The notes under the pieces are model-generated. The model saw only the letters and a list, made by a program, of their open reading frames with translations, did no database searches and was not told the origin of the DNA. This document shows positions 17,654-27,484 of a stretch of 64,000 nucleotides of DNA, in pieces; within the stretch, counting starts at the first letter, position 1, and each line of letters begins with the position of its first letter. Origin of the DNA: Prosthecobacter gellanilyticus (GTDB taxonomy: Bacteria > Verrucomicrobiota > Verrucomicrobiia > Verrucomicrobiales > Verrucomicrobiaceae); the NCBI RefSeq assembly GCF_007992435.1, contig NZ_BKAG01000010.1:62001-126000 (forward strand), written 5' to 3'. Both the position numbers and the translations under genes were made by a program.

Positions 17654-18694
17654 ATGTCTCTCAGCCAGCCTCCCCTTCAGTCCGACCGCCCCTGCTTCAT
17701 CATCGCGGAAGCCGGAGTAAATCATAACGGTGACCTTGAGCTCGCCAGACAACTCGTCCGCACCGCTGCAGAGAGCGGCGCAGATGCGGTGAAGTTTCAG
17801 ACCTTCCAGGCAAAGCATCTCGTGACATCGGATGCGCCTCAGGCCGCATATCAGGCCGAGAACTCGGGCATCACGGAGAGCCAGTTTGACATGCTCAAGC
17901 GTCTCGAGCTCCCGCTGGAGGCCTTTGCCGAACTAAGCCGTTACTGCCAGGAGTTGGGCATCATGTTCATGTCCACGGCCTTTGATGAAGAGAGCGCGGA
18001 CTTCCTCGCCGCGCTGGGCATGTCCATCTTCAAAATCCCCTCGGGTGAGTTGACGAACCTGCCGCTGCTGCGTCACATCGCCCGCCATGGCAAGCCGATG
18101 ATTGTGTCCACCGGCATGGGCACGCTGGACGAGGTCTTTGAAGCGGTGGATGCCATCCGCTCCGCAGGCAATGACCAGATCACCGTGCTGCACTGCGTCA
18201 CCAATTATCCTGCGCCGCCAGAGACGGTGAACCTGCGTGCCATGGACGTCATGCGCACCGCGCTGGGCGTGCCGATCGGCTATTCCGATCATACCATGGG
18301 CATCGAGGCCTCCGTCATCGCCGTGGCGGCAGGAGCCCAGGTGATCGAGAAGCATTTTACGTTAGACTGCAACATGCCCGGCCCTGATCACAAGGCCTCC
18401 CTGGAGCCTGCGGACCTGACGGAAATGGTGCGCAGCATCCGCCGTGTCGAGGTGCTGCTCGGAACCGGTCAGAAGCAGCCAAGCCAGACGGAGCTGGATG
18501 TGGCCAAGATCGTCCGCCGCAGCGTGGTGGCCCAGGCCAGCATTCCCGCAGGCACACTGATCACGGAGGACATGCTCGTTCTACGTCGTCCAGGCACCGG
18601 CATTCCGCCCGCTCGTTTCCATGAGGTGCCCGGAAAACGCGCGCTCGTGGACATCTCCGAAGGTTCCATGATCCGCTGGGAGGACGTGGCATGA
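17654..18694 (+). CDS. neuB: Nonulosonic acid synthase (PEP-condensing), NeuB/LegI type
   Basis: A 346-residue enzyme condensing phosphoenolpyruvate with a 6-carbon N-acyl amino sugar to give a 9-carbon acid. The TIM-barrel begins FIIAEAGVNHNGD and contains AVKFQTF, KIPSGELTN and IGYSDHT; the last 60 residues are the antifreeze-like SAF domain (VVAQASIPAGTLIT). It lies 12 bases after neuA and overlaps neuC by ATGA. LegI, NeuB and PseI cannot be separated with certainty by eye; the legB and legC genes in the window favour the legionaminate branch. Confidence 0.93.
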   Translation: MSLSQPPLQSDRPCFIIAEAGVNHNGDLELARQLVRTAAESGADAVKFQTFQAKHLVTSDAPQAAYQAENSGITESQFDMLKRLELPLEAFAELSRYCQELGIMFMSTAFDEESADFLAALGMSIFKIPSGELTNLPLLRHIARHGKPMIVSTGMGTLDEVFEAVDAIRSAGNDQITVLHCVTNYPAPPETVNLRAMDVMRTALGVPIGYSDHTMGIEASVIAVAAGAQVIEKHFTLDCNMPGPDHKASLEPADLTEMVRSIRRVEVLLGTGQKQPSQTELDVAKIVRRSVVAQASIPAGTLITEDMLVLRRPGTGIPPARFHEVPGKRALVDISEGSMIRWEDVA

Positions 18695-19854
18695 GATCCG
18701 TCGGCGTTGTCAGCGTCGGCCGGTCAGATTACAGCATCTATCGGCCTTTGCTCCAGCGCATCGCCGCGCATCCAGATCTGGAACTGCGCCTGCTTGTGTC
18801 CGGCATGCATCTGGAAGAGCGCTACGGCAGCACGGTGAACCTCATCGAGAAAGATGGCTTCCCTGTCACGGCACGCATTCCAGTGCTGCAAAAAGAAGAC
18901 ACGGCTGAGGCAGTGGCCATCGCCATGGGCGCGGGTGTCTCTGGATTCGCCCAGCACTTTGCCAGACAACGACCGGATCTTCTGGTGGTGCTGGGAGATC
19001 GGTTTGAAATGTTCGCCGCAGCACTGGCTGCGGTTCCCTTCAACATCCCCATCCTGCATCTTCACGGTGGCGAGCTCACCGAGGGCGCCATGGATGACCG
19101 CTTCCGCCATGGCCTAACCAAAATGAGTCATCTGCATGGTGTGGCCACTGAAGTGTATCGCCAGCGGGTCATCCAGCTCGGAGAAGAGCCCTGGCGTGTA
19201 GAGTGCTGCGGAGCGCTCTCGTTGGACAACATGCTGTCTGTCCCGCGCTTGAGCCGCGCCGAGATGGAAACCCGGTTCAAGCTGGATCTCTCCACACCTC
19301 CCCTGCTCGTCACACTGCATCCCACGACAAGCGAGTATGAGCAGACCGCCCCGCAGACGGACGCGCTGATGAGCGCGCTGCAGACCTTGGGTCTGCCGGT
19401 GATCTTCACCATGCCCAATGCGGACATGGCGGGCAGCGTGATCCGCGAACGAATCCTCGCTTTCTGCACCACTCATCCCAATGCGCGCTGGGTGGAAAAT
19501 TTCGGACCTGAAGGGTATTTCTCCATCTTGGGTGAAGTCAGCGCCATGGTGGGCAATTCCTCCAGCGGTTTGCTCGAGGCCCCAAGCTACGCGTTGCCCG
19601 TGGTGAACATTGGCAACCGCCAGAAGGGTCGCTTGAGAGCGGGTAACGTGATTGATGTGCCTCAGTTTGAAGCGGCGGATATCGTGCGTGCGGTGAAGCA
19701 GGCTTTGACTCCTGAATTCAAAGCTCGCGCCGCAGGTTTCGAGCACTTCTTTGGTGACGGTCACGCTTCCGAGCGACTGCTGAACCTCATCGTGAACACA
19801 CCGCTGGATGAGCGGCTGCTGAACAAAACCTTCCACGACCTTCCTCCATCATGA
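18691..19854 (+). CDS. neuC: Hydrolysing UDP/GDP-sugar 2-epimerase, NeuC/LegG type
   Basis: A 387-residue GT-B-fold enzyme that releases the nucleotide and inverts C2 of the sugar, supplying the free hexosamine for NeuB. Signatures include VSVGRSDYSIYRPLL at the start, LVVLGDRFEMFAAA, HLHGGELTEGAMDD and the nucleotide-binding GNSSSGLLEAP and NIGNRQKGR. It is translationally coupled to neuB upstream (ATGA) and neuD downstream (ATGA). With LegB and LegC present, the substrate may be the 2,4-diacetamido-trideoxy sugar nucleotide handled by LegG rather than UDP-GlcNAc. Confidence 0.92.
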   Translation: MRSVGVVSVGRSDYSIYRPLLQRIAAHPDLELRLLVSGMHLEERYGSTVNLIEKDGFPVTARIPVLQKEDTAEAVAIAMGAGVSGFAQHFARQRPDLLVVLGDRFEMFAAALAAVPFNIPILHLHGGELTEGAMDDRFRHGLTKMSHLHGVATEVYRQRVIQLGEEPWRVECCGALSLDNMLSVPRLSRAEMETRFKLDLSTPPLLVTLHPTTSEYEQTAPQTDALMSALQTLGLPVIFTMPNADMAGSVIRERILAFCTTHPNARWVENFGPEGYFSILGEVSAMVGNSSSGLLEAPSYALPVVNIGNRQKGRLRAGNVIDVPQFEAADIVRAVKQALTPEFKARAAGFEHFFGDGHASERLLNLIVNTPLDERLLNKTFHDLPPS

Positions 19855-20474
19855 AATGTGTCCTCATCGGTGCTGGCGGGCATGGTCGCGTGCTGATGGA
19901 AGCGTATCTGCCTGCTAGCTTTCAGGCCATCTTGGACTCCCAGCCGGGCTTGATGGAGGTCAGCCATGTTCCTGTGATCGGAGGCGATGACATGCTGCCG
20001 GAACTCGCAGCCCAGGGATTCACTCATTTTGTCATCGGGGTGGGCTCCGGCAGGAGCTGCGCACGACGTGCCCAGCTTTTTCAAATCGCTATCGAGGCAG
20101 GTTTGCTACCTCAGGCTGTGATTCACCCGACCGCCTGGGTTTCGCCATTGGCGGTCCTCGGAGCGGGCTGCCAGTTGCTGCCGAAAGCGGTCGTCCATAC
20201 CAACGCACAACTCGGAGCCCACGTGCTGGTGAACACGGGGGCCATTGTGGAGCATGACTGCGTCGTCGGCACGCACTGCCATATCGCCACAGGGGCCGTG
20301 CTGTGCGGGAATGTGACGATTGGCGAGGCCAGCCACATCGGAGCCGGGGCCGTGATCCGCCAGGGAATCACGATCGGCGCAGGTGCGCTGGTCGCCGCAG
20401 GCGCGGTGGTGGTGCGGGACGTGGCCGACGGGCAGACGGTCGTGGGAGTGCCCGCTCGCCCTGTTGAGTCATGA
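19851..20474 (+). CDS. neuD: NeuD/PglD-like sugar N- or O-acyltransferase
   Basis: A 207-residue protein with a short Rossmann N-terminal domain (CVLIGAGGHGRVLMEAYL) and a left-handed beta-helix of hexapeptide repeats (LGAGCQLLPKAVVH, LGAHVLVNTGAIVEHDCVVG, IGAGALVAAGAVV). HDC holds the catalytic histidine position used by PglD and NeuD enzymes, which acetylate amino sugars with acetyl-CoA. It closes the neuABCD-like operon. In the legionaminate route it may supply the C4 N-acetylation done by LegH elsewhere, since no GNAT-type LegH is seen in the window. Confidence 0.85.
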   Translation: MKCVLIGAGGHGRVLMEAYLPASFQAILDSQPGLMEVSHVPVIGGDDMLPELAAQGFTHFVIGVGSGRSCARRAQLFQIAIEAGLLPQAVIHPTAWVSPLAVLGAGCQLLPKAVVHTNAQLGAHVLVNTGAIVEHDCVVGTHCHIATGAVLCGNVTIGEASHIGAGAVIRQGITIGAGALVAAGAVVVRDVADGQTVVGVPARPVES

Positions 20475-20538
20475 GGTGCGGTCAACGTCCCAGGATTCAG
20501 CTTGCTCATGGATCACCGACGCCCCTAGACTGGTGGTC

Positions 20539-21510
20539 ATGCGCCCGAATCTTCTCTCCATCAGCCTGGTCTTGGCCCTCTGCCTGAGTGGCGTCTGTGC
20601 AGGTGCGGACAAGCCTAAAATCATCCGTGCGTGGAAGTCCTCCGATGGCCGCGAACTCAAGGCCGAGCTGCTGGAATTCGATGCCGCTGAGATCAAGATC
20701 AAACGCATGACGGACTTTCAAATCATGAAAGTGCCAGTGGATAAGTTTAGCGCCGAGGATCAGGCTTTTGTCGCCGGCCTGGTGCATGAGCGCAGCCTGG
20801 ATGAGGGGATGACCAAGGGGCCATATGCGGATAAGATCACGGGCGCCTTTGTGAAAGCCGTGTCCAAGCAAGGGCTGAACTATCAGATCTATGGCAATCC
20901 AGAATGGGAGGGCACCCAGCGCTATCCTTTGGTGATCTGGCTGCACGGTTCCGGCCAGAGCGGCAGTGACAATCAAGCGCAGATGGGCGGGCCGACGGGA
21001 CTTTTCACCAATGCCGAGCACCAAAGCGCGCATCCGTGCTTCATGATCGCCCCGCAGTGCCCTGATTCGGCCATCGGCTGGAATAAACAGGTGGCGGACA
21101 ATTTGATGGCACTGATCGCCGATCTGACGAGCAAGCTGCCGATTGATCTGAAGCGTCTTTATCTGACAGGCAGCAGCATGGGAGGCTTTGGCACCTGGAG
21201 CCTGTGCGCCAAGTATCCGAACGTCTTCGCGGCAGGCGTGCCCCTGTGCGGCGGCGGTGACCCTAAAAAAGCTGACGTGCTGAAGAACGTGCCGATGTGG
21301 GTCTTCCATGGTGACCAAGATCCCATGGTTCCGGTGGAGCGTGATCGTGTACCGGTGGAGGCGGTGAAGGCGGCAGGCGGGCTGCTGATGAAGTACACAG
21401 AGTTTGCCGGGGTCGGCCACAGCCTGACAGGTCTGGTTTATCCCATGCCGGAACTGCATCAGTGGCTCTTTGAGCAACGTCTCGCGCCAACGAGCAAGAA
21501 AGCCGAGTGA
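20539..21510 (+). CDS. Secreted SHD1-domain alpha/beta-hydrolase (esterase)
   Basis: A 323-residue protein from the ATG at 20539, giving a signal peptide (LLSISLVLALCLSGVCAGA). Residues about 28-75 match an SLA1-homology-like domain (AWKSSDGRELKAELLEF and VPVDKFSAEDQAFV), a module common in Planctomycetes and Verrucomicrobia. An alpha/beta-hydrolase follows, with the oxyanion region WLHGSGQSG, nucleophile elbow GSSMGG, acid HGDQDPMVP and histidine GVGHS. This resembles PHB-depolymerase/dienelactone-hydrolase-type esterases. It follows neuD by 64 bases; removal of an ester group from a surface glycan is possible but unproven. Confidence 0.8.
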   Translation: MRPNLLSISLVLALCLSGVCAGADKPKIIRAWKSSDGRELKAELLEFDAAEIKIKRMTDFQIMKVPVDKFSAEDQAFVAGLVHERSLDEGMTKGPYADKITGAFVKAVSKQGLNYQIYGNPEWEGTQRYPLVIWLHGSGQSGSDNQAQMGGPTGLFTNAEHQSAHPCFMIAPQCPDSAIGWNKQVADNLMALIADLTSKLPIDLKRLYLTGSSMGGFGTWSLCAKYPNVFAAGVPLCGGGDPKKADVLKNVPMWVFHGDQDPMVPVERDRVPVEAVKAAGGLLMKYTEFAGVGHSLTGLVYPMPELHQWLFEQRLAPTSKKAE

Positions 21511-21553
21511 AGACTGGAGGTTCTGGTGGATGCCTGTTTAGTCGAGCGCCTCC

Positions 21554-24082
21554 ATGCCTGACCATCCCTTGCTCCGCCGACTGCCCGCCACGCAGAGTTG
21601 TTCCAGTGATGAGCTGCTGAGCCGCTTTCTGGATTATGTGACGGAGAAGAAGCTGACGCTCTACCCCGCGCAGGAGGAGTCCATCCTGGAGTTGTTTGAG
21701 GACAAGAACGTCATCCTCGCCACGCCGACGGGCTCAGGCAAATCACTGGTGGCCACGGCGATGCATTTTCGTTCGCTGGCCATGGGGCGAAAGTCCATCT
21801 ACACCTGCCCGATCAAGGCGCTGGTGAACGAAAAATTTCTCGCTCTTTGCCGTGACTTTGGGCCCGAAAATGTCGGCATGGCGACAGGAGATGCGACGGT
21901 GAACCGAGACGCGCCCATCCTTTGCTGCACGGCGGAGATCTTAGCCAACTATGCGCTGCGTGATGGCGAGCGAGCCCCCTTCCGTGAGGTGATCATGGAT
22001 GAGTTCCACTACTACAGCGATCCGGAGCGCGGAGTGGCCTGGCAGGTGCCGCTGCTGACGATGAACAAGGCCCGCTTTTTGCTCATCTCGGCCACTCTCG
22101 GCTCGACGGAATTTTTCCAAAAGGAGGTGACGCGTCTCACGGGTCATGAGACGACGCTCATCTCGGGCAGCGAGCGGCCAGTGCCGCTGGAGTTCAGCTA
22201 CGTGGAGACATCGGTGGACGTGACTTTGCAGGAGCTGGTCGCCGCGAACAAGGCACCGATCTACCTCGTTCATTTCACCCAAAACGATGCCGCGCAGGCA
22301 GCGCAGGATCTGATGAGTCTGAACTTCTGCTCCACGGCGGAAAAGGCTGAGATCAAAGAGGCCATGCAGGGAGCGAAGTTCACCAGTCCGTATGCCAAAG
22401 AGGTGCGGAAGTATCTGCAACACGGCGTGGGCATCCATCACGCAGGCCTGCTGCCGAAGTATCGCGTGCTGGTGGAGAAACTGGCGCAGCGCGGCCTCTT
22501 AAAGGTCATCTGTGGCACAGACACTCTCGGTGTCGGCGTGAACGTACCTATCCGCACCGTGGTGCTGACGAAGCTGAGCAAATACAGCGGTCAAAAAGTG
22601 GCGACTCTCACAGCGCGCGACTTTCATCAGATCACCGGGCGTGCCGGACGGCGCGGCTTTGATGACATCGGCTATGTGGTGGCGCAGGCACCGGAGCATG
22701 TGGTGGAAAATGCCAAGCTCGAGGCCAAGGCCGGAGGTGACCCGAAGAAGCTGCGCAAGATGGTGAAGAAAAAGCCGCCCGAGGGTTTTGTTGGCTGGAG
22801 TGAGGATACCTTTAAGCGTCTGCAAACCGCCAAGCCAGAGCCGCTCATTTCACGCTTCCAGGTCTCTCACGGCCTGCTGCTAAATGTGCTGAGCCGCAGT
22901 GATGATGGCTGCCGGGCGATGATGAAGCTGATCCGTGACTCCCATGAAACAGCGGCCGCGAAGAAGCTGCATCGCAAGCGCGCCTGGCAGCTTTTTCGAG
23001 CCTTGATTGATCGGAAGATCGTCGAGATTCTGCCTTTGGCGCAGCGCAGCGGTGGCACCAAGCTGCGGCTCAACGTGACGCTTCAGGATGACTTCTCACT
23101 CAACCACGGGCTGTCACTCTACCTCATCGACGCCCTCGCCTTGATCGACCCAGAGTCCCCGTCTTATGCGCCGGATGTCATGACGCTGTGCGAGTCCATC
23201 TTGGAGAATCCAGACATCATCCTGCGCCGGCAGCTGGACAAGATCAAAACCGAGGCCATGAACACGATGAAGGCCGAGGGGATACCTTTTGAGGAGCGGA
23301 TCGCCAAACTGGAGGAGCTGGAATACCCGAAGCCTTGCCGCGATTTCATCTACAATACCTTCAACGACTTCGCCGCCGAACATCCCTGGGTAGGGCAGGA
23401 GAACATCCGGCCCAAGAGCATCGCCCGCGAGATGTTCGAGAACTTCCGCAGCTTCGCCGACTACATCCATGACTATGACCTGCACCGTTCTGAAGGCGTG
23501 CTGCTGCGGCATCTGAGCAGCGTTTATAAAGTGCTGGCCCAAACGGTGCCTGACACAGCAAAGACCGAGCCCGTGCAGGAGATGGAGGCTTGGCTGGCTG
23601 GCCTGCTGCGCGGCACGGACTCCAGTTTGCTGGATGAGTGGGAGCGCCTGCGTGATCCCAACTACCAACCCGACGAACTCGAGGAGAAGCCCGCCGAAGC
23701 TCCTGACATCACGCGCAACAAACGCGAGTTCACCGCCCTCATTCGCACCGAGATCTTCCGCTTCCTGAAGCCTCTTTCCACCGAGCACTACGCGGCGGCG
23801 GTCTCGACCGTGAAGTCATCTTTCACCGCTGACTCCCTGGCCGCGCTGATGGATCCTTACTACGCGGACCACGACCGTATCCGCCTCGACAATGAAGCGC
23901 GCAACGGCCGCCACACCTATGTGGGGCCAAGTGAAGACAACTCGTCGTGGCGCATTTGCCAGGTGTTGATCGACCCCGAAGAAATGAACGACTGGCAGGC
24001 GGAGTTCAGCGTGGATCTGGCTCAGGCCCGTGAAGATGGGAAGCCCACCCTCGTGCTCAAAACCGTGCAGCGCATCGAGTGA
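21554..24082 (+). CDS. Ski2-like DEAD/DEAH helicase with DUF3516 C-terminal region
   Basis: An 842-residue helicase. Walker A is ATPTGSGKS (about residues 56-64), the Walker B box is DEFH (149-152), motif III is SATLGS, motif V lies in [12 protein letters not shown], and motif VI is [12 protein letters not shown]. The remaining 450 residues include a [20 protein letters not shown]-like segment typical of DUF3516 proteins found in Actinobacteria and other phyla. The family is thought to act on RNA or DNA, but its bacterial role is not settled. It interrupts the sugar pathway genes and is likely an unrelated housekeeping gene. Confidence 0.85.
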   Translation: MPDHPLLRRLPATQSCSSDELLSRFLDYVTEKKLTLYPAQEESILELFEDKNVILATPTGSGKSLVATAMHFRSLAMGRKSIYTCPIKALVNEKFLALCRDFGPENVGMATGDATVNRDAPILCCTAEILANYALRDGERAPFREVIMDEFHYYSDPERGVAWQVPLLTMNKARFLLISATLGSTEFFQKEVTRLTGHETTLISGSERPVPLEFSYVETSVDVTLQELVAANKAPIYLVHFTQNDAAQAAQDLMSLNFCSTAEKAEIKEAMQGAKFTSPYAKEVRKYLQHGVGIHHAGLLPKYRVLVEKLAQRGLLKVICGTDTLGVGVNVPIRTVVLTKLSKYSGQKVATLTARDFHQITGRAGRRGFDDIGYVVAQAPEHVVENAKLEAKAGGDPKKLRKMVKKKPPEGFVGWSEDTFKRLQTAKPEPLISRFQVSHGLLLNVLSRSDDGCRAMMKLIRDSHETAAAKKLHRKRAWQLFRALIDRKIVEILPLAQRSGGTKLRLNVTLQDDFSLNHGLSLYLIDALALIDPESPSYAPDVMTLCESILENPDIILRRQLDKIKTEAMNTMKAEGIPFEERIAKLEELEYPKPCRDFIYNTFNDFAAEHPWVGQENIRPKSIAREMFENFRSFADYIHDYDLHRSEGVLLRHLSSVYKVLAQTVPDTAKTEPVQEMEAWLAGLLRGTDSSLLDEWERLRDPNYQPDELEEKPAEAPDITRNKREFTALIRTEIFRFLKPLSTEHYAAAVSTVKSSFTADSLAALMDPYYADHDRIRLDNEARNGRHTYVGPSEDNSSWRICQVLIDPEEMNDWQAEFSVDLAQAREDGKPTLVLKTVQRIE

Positions 24083-24142
24083 GGGAAAGTTAGGGGTTGC
24101 CAAAACGCGCCCAGCGGCAAAATGACAGGAGCGCCACCTCCT

Positions 24143-24167
24143 CCCACCGGATGGCGGGGTCTTTTTT
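24143..24167 (+). terminator. Weak candidate terminator after the helicase gene
   Basis: A GC-rich imperfect inverted repeat (CCCACC and GGCGGG) is followed at once by a run of six T (24162-24167). The stem has an internal mismatch and a 4-base loop. Position 60 bases after the helicase stop and before the nucleotidyltransferase gene suits a terminator. Confidence 0.3.
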
Positions 24168-24185
24168 CGTTCCAACCCGCCCCTC

Positions 24186-25232
24186 ATGACTTCCAAGCCC
24201 GTCTCCCTGCTCTGTCTGCCGCCCACCGGCACGATACGAGATGCCCTGGAGGTGATCGAAAAAGGCGCGGAGGGCATCTGCCTCCTCGTGGATGCCGAGC
24301 AGCGCCTGCTGAGTACGGTGACGGATGGAGACATCCGCCGCGCTTTGCTCAAAGGGGCATCCATGGCGGATTGCGTGGAGCCTTTCGGCAAGCGCCGCTT
24401 CACCAGCGTGTCCGCGAATGCCTCACGCGCCGAGGTCATCGACCTCATGCAGGCGCGGCATCTTCATCAGATCCCCATCCTTGATGACCAAGGCCGCCTC
24501 AAAGGTCTGCACTTGGTCCGCGAGATCCTTGGCTCCCAACCGAGGCCCAACTGGGCGGTCATCATGGCCGGAGGCAAAGGCACACGCCTGGGCGAGCTCA
24601 CCAAAGCCACGCCGAAGCCGATGCTCAAAGTGGCGGGCCGACCGATTCTGGAGCGTCTGGTCTTGCACCTCGTCGGCTGTGGCATCCGGCGCATTTTTAT
24701 TTCCACGAACTACCTCGCCAGCGTGATCGAAGATCATTTTGGTGATGGCACCAACTTTGGTTGCCGCATCGAGTATCTGCGCGAGACCACAGACCAGCCG
24801 CTGGGCACTGGCGGCTCTCTTTCGCTGCTGCCAGAGAGGCCCGAGCATCCCATCTTTGTCTGCAATGGTGATCTCGTGACCCAGGTGGACGTGTCCAGCC
24901 TCTTCGAGTTTCATCAGGACGGCGGTTATCTGGCCACCATCGGTGTGCGCAGCTATGCGCATGAGATTCCCTTTGGCTGCCTGGAGGTCAACGAGGGCTG
25001 CGTGACCAGTATCGTGGAGAAACCCACGGTGTCCCAGCTCATCAACGCCGGCATCTACATCCTCTCCCCGGAGATCATCGACCGCGTGCCGCGCCAGTTC
25101 TTCCCCATCACCGAGCTCTTCGACGAAGCAGTCCGCAAGAGTGATCGCATCGGCGCTTTCGAGATCGTGGACGAATGGATCGATGTGGGACAGCGCGAGC
25201 AGCTCAAGCAAGCGCGCGGAGGCGCTCAATAA
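24186..25232 (+). CDS. ptmE: CBS-domain sugar-1-phosphate nucleotidyltransferase (PtmE-like)
   Basis: A 348-residue protein: two CBS motifs in residues 1-120 (LLSTVTDGDIRRALLKG and HQIPILDDQGRLKGL), then a nucleotidyltransferase domain beginning AVIMAGGKGTRLGELT near residue 124, with the KPMLKVAGRP lysine, NGDLV and INAGIYIL. This architecture is that of Campylobacter PtmE, a glucosamine-1-phosphate guanylyltransferase that starts the GDP-based legionaminic acid route. LegB and LegC directly follow (18-base gap, then overlap). The choice of GTP over UTP or TTP is inferred from the neighbours. Confidence 0.87.
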   Translation: MTSKPVSLLCLPPTGTIRDALEVIEKGAEGICLLVDAEQRLLSTVTDGDIRRALLKGASMADCVEPFGKRRFTSVSANASRAEVIDLMQARHLHQIPILDDQGRLKGLHLVREILGSQPRPNWAVIMAGGKGTRLGELTKATPKPMLKVAGRPILERLVLHLVGCGIRRIFISTNYLASVIEDHFGDGTNFGCRIEYLRETTDQPLGTGGSLSLLPERPEHPIFVCNGDLVTQVDVSSLFEFHQDGGYLATIGVRSYAHEIPFGCLEVNEGCVTSIVEKPTVSQLINAGIYILSPEIIDRVPRQFFPITELFDEAVRKSDRIGAFEIVDEWIDVGQREQLKQARGGAQ

Positions 25233-25250
25233 CCTAACGAATTTTTATTT

Positions 25251-26237
25251 ATGGGATCATTCAAAGGCAAAAAAGTCTTCATCACAGGAGCTGGCGGTTT
25301 CATCGGCAGCCATCTGGCCGAGCATCTGATGCGCGAAGGCGCGCAGGTGCGGTCCATGGTGCACTACAATGCGCTCGGCAAGCGCGGCTGGCTGGACTAC
25401 AGCGACCTCGCCAGCGAGATGGAAATCCTTCCTGGCGACATCACGGATCGTGACAGCGTGCGCGCTGGAGTGAAAGGCCGTGACTATGTCTTCCACCTCG
25501 GCGCCCTCATCGCCATCCCCTACTCCTATCAGGCTCCGCGCAGCTATGTGCGGGCCAACATCGAAGGCACCCTGAACGTGCTGCAGTCCGCCATGGATGA
25601 AGGCGTGCAGCGTGTGCTGCATACCTCCACGAGCGAGGTCTACGGCACGGCACTCTTTGTGCCGATCACAGAAGAACACCCTCTTCAGGGCCAGTCCCCC
25701 TACTCCGCCTCCAAGATCGGAGCGGACAAGATGGCGGAAGCTTTCGCGGCCTCCTTTGAGCTTGAAGTGGTGACAGTGCGTCCCTTCAACACCTTCGGCC
25801 CTCGCCAAAGCATGCGCGCAGTCATTCCGACGATCATCAGCCAGTGCCTGCGTGGCAATGATGTGAAGCTCGGAGCCGTGAGCCCGACGCGCGACCTGAA
25901 CTATGTGCAAAACACGGTTGAAGGTTTCTGCGCTGCCGCACTGGCTCCCAACGCTAAGGGCCAGACCATCAATTTTGGTTCGGGCCGTGAGATCAGCGTC
26001 GGTGATCTGGCGATCGCGATTGGCAAGATCTTTGGCAAGGACGTGAACATCATCTGCGAGCAGGAACGTCTGCGCCCAAGCAAGAGCGAGGTCGAGCGCC
26101 TGCTGGCCTGCAACAAGAAGGCCAAGGCCCTGACCGACTGGGAGCCGCGTGTGACCCTGGAGCAGGGCCTGGAAAAAACCGTGGCCTGGATCCAGCAGAA
26201 CGCCGAACATTACAAAGCCCAAGGCTATGTCGTCTGA
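25251..26237 (+). CDS. legB: Sugar-nucleotide 4,6-dehydratase LegB (extended SDR)
   Basis: A 328-residue extended short-chain dehydrogenase. The NAD site ITGAGGFIGSH is at residues 11-21, the catalytic Ser/Thr lies in STSEVYG near 125, and YSASK is at 151-155. The sugar-binding part includes RPFNTFGPRQSMRAVIPTII and RDLNYVQNTVEGF, typical of LegB-type dehydratases, which convert GDP- (or UDP-) GlcNAc into the 4-keto-6-deoxy sugar. It overlaps the aminotransferase by 11 bases. Confidence 0.9.
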   Translation: MGSFKGKKVFITGAGGFIGSHLAEHLMREGAQVRSMVHYNALGKRGWLDYSDLASEMEILPGDITDRDSVRAGVKGRDYVFHLGALIAIPYSYQAPRSYVRANIEGTLNVLQSAMDEGVQRVLHTSTSEVYGTALFVPITEEHPLQGQSPYSASKIGADKMAEAFAASFELEVVTVRPFNTFGPRQSMRAVIPTIISQCLRGNDVKLGAVSPTRDLNYVQNTVEGFCAAALAPNAKGQTINFGSGREISVGDLAIAIGKIFGKDVNIICEQERLRPSKSEVERLLACNKKAKALTDWEPRVTLEQGLEKTVAWIQQNAEHYKAQGYVV

Positions 26238-27399
26238 GCCGCCTGCCTTCATCCCGCTCAGCGTGCCGCACCTCAGCGGCAATGAATGGACTTACATCAA
26301 GGACTGCCTCGACACGGGCTGGGTCTCTTCCGTTGGGTCGTATGTCACGCGCTTCGAGGGTGATCTCGCGAAAGCGGCAGGCACTTCTCATGCTGTGGCA
26401 ACCCAATGCGGCACGGCCGCGCTGCACGTGGCCATGCTTGTTTGTGGCGTGAAGCCGGGAGACGAGGTGATCGTCTCCTCCATGACCTTCATCGCGCCGG
26501 TGAATGCCATTCGTTATGCGAATGCCATCCCTGTGCTGGTGGATTCCGAAGCCACCCATTGGCAGATGGATGTGAACCAGGTGCGTGACTTCCTCACGAA
26601 TGGTTGTGAGCGCAAGACCGGCGGTGTTTACAACAAGCAGACCGGGCGTCGCGTCGCGGCGATCATCCCCGTACACATCCTCGGCCATCCGGTGGACATG
26701 AATGCCCTGATGCCGCTCGCCGAAGAGTTTGACCTGACCGTCATTGAAGATGCGACGGAAAGCCTCGGTTCACTGTATCATGGCAAACCCGTCGGTGGCA
26801 TCGGCCACATGGGCTGCTTCAGCTTCAACGGGAACAAGATCATCACCACCGGTGGCGGCGGCATGCTGGTCACCAATCACGAAGCCTGGGCCAAGAAGGC
26901 ACGCTACCTCACCACTCAGGCCAAGGACGACCCGCAGGAATACATCCACCACGAAGTCGGCTACAACTACCGCCTAACCAACATTCAGGCGGCCTTCGGC
27001 TGTGCGCAGATGGAGGCGCTGCCGGGCTACGTGCAGCGCCGTCGCGAGATCCAGGCGCTGTATCAAAGGCAGCTCGCGGACATCCCCGGCATCCGTTTCC
27101 AAGGCGAAGCGGATGGAGTGGTCAGCAACTGCTGGCTGACGACCATCTATGTGGATCCCGCGAATTTCGGCATGGAGGCGCGTGCCCTGCGCGACCAGCT
27201 CAAAGAAGCCCGCATCGAGGCTCGGCCGCTCTGGCAGCCCGGGCACCTTTCTCCCGCGCATCAGGACGCCGTGAAGCTTCCCTGCCCCGTGGCTGAGGAC
27301 CTCTATGCGAACTGCCTCTCGATCCCCTCGAGCTCGTCATCCACGGATGCCGACATCGAGCGCGTCATCGGAGTGATCCGGCAGGTGGCTGGACGCTAA
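26227..27399 (+). CDS. legC: LegC-type PLP sugar aminotransferase
   Basis: A 390-residue DegT/DnrJ/EryC1 family aminotransferase that would aminate C4 of the 4-keto sugar made by LegB. The catalytic lysine is in FNGNKIITTGGGG (about residue 204); TQCGTAALHVAM binds the PLP phosphate and EDATESLGS contains the aspartate. An insert of about 25 residues (around 120-145, NGCERKTGGVYNKQTGRR) is typical of the LegC branch. It overlaps legB and ends the + strand sugar-nucleotide block. Confidence 0.9.
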   Translation: MSSEPPAFIPLSVPHLSGNEWTYIKDCLDTGWVSSVGSYVTRFEGDLAKAAGTSHAVATQCGTAALHVAMLVCGVKPGDEVIVSSMTFIAPVNAIRYANAIPVLVDSEATHWQMDVNQVRDFLTNGCERKTGGVYNKQTGRRVAAIIPVHILGHPVDMNALMPLAEEFDLTVIEDATESLGSLYHGKPVGGIGHMGCFSFNGNKIITTGGGGMLVTNHEAWAKKARYLTTQAKDDPQEYIHHEVGYNYRLTNIQAAFGCAQMEALPGYVQRRREIQALYQRQLADIPGIRFQGEADGVVSNCWLTTIYVDPANFGMEARALRDQLKEARIEARPLWQPGHLSPAHQDAVKLPCPVAEDLYANCLSIPSSSSSTDADIERVIGVIRQVAGR

Positions 27400-27484
27400 T
27401 TTTAGGGCCGGTTTCGGCGTTAAGATAGCGCCAGGAAAAGTCTTGCAGCTTTTCCGGCGAACCCTCAGTCTCCCGCCGCACCGC

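Noticed and set aside
25257-26282. A 341-codon - strand open frame over legB
   Set aside because: It is the antisense of a clear extended SDR with all catalytic motifs.
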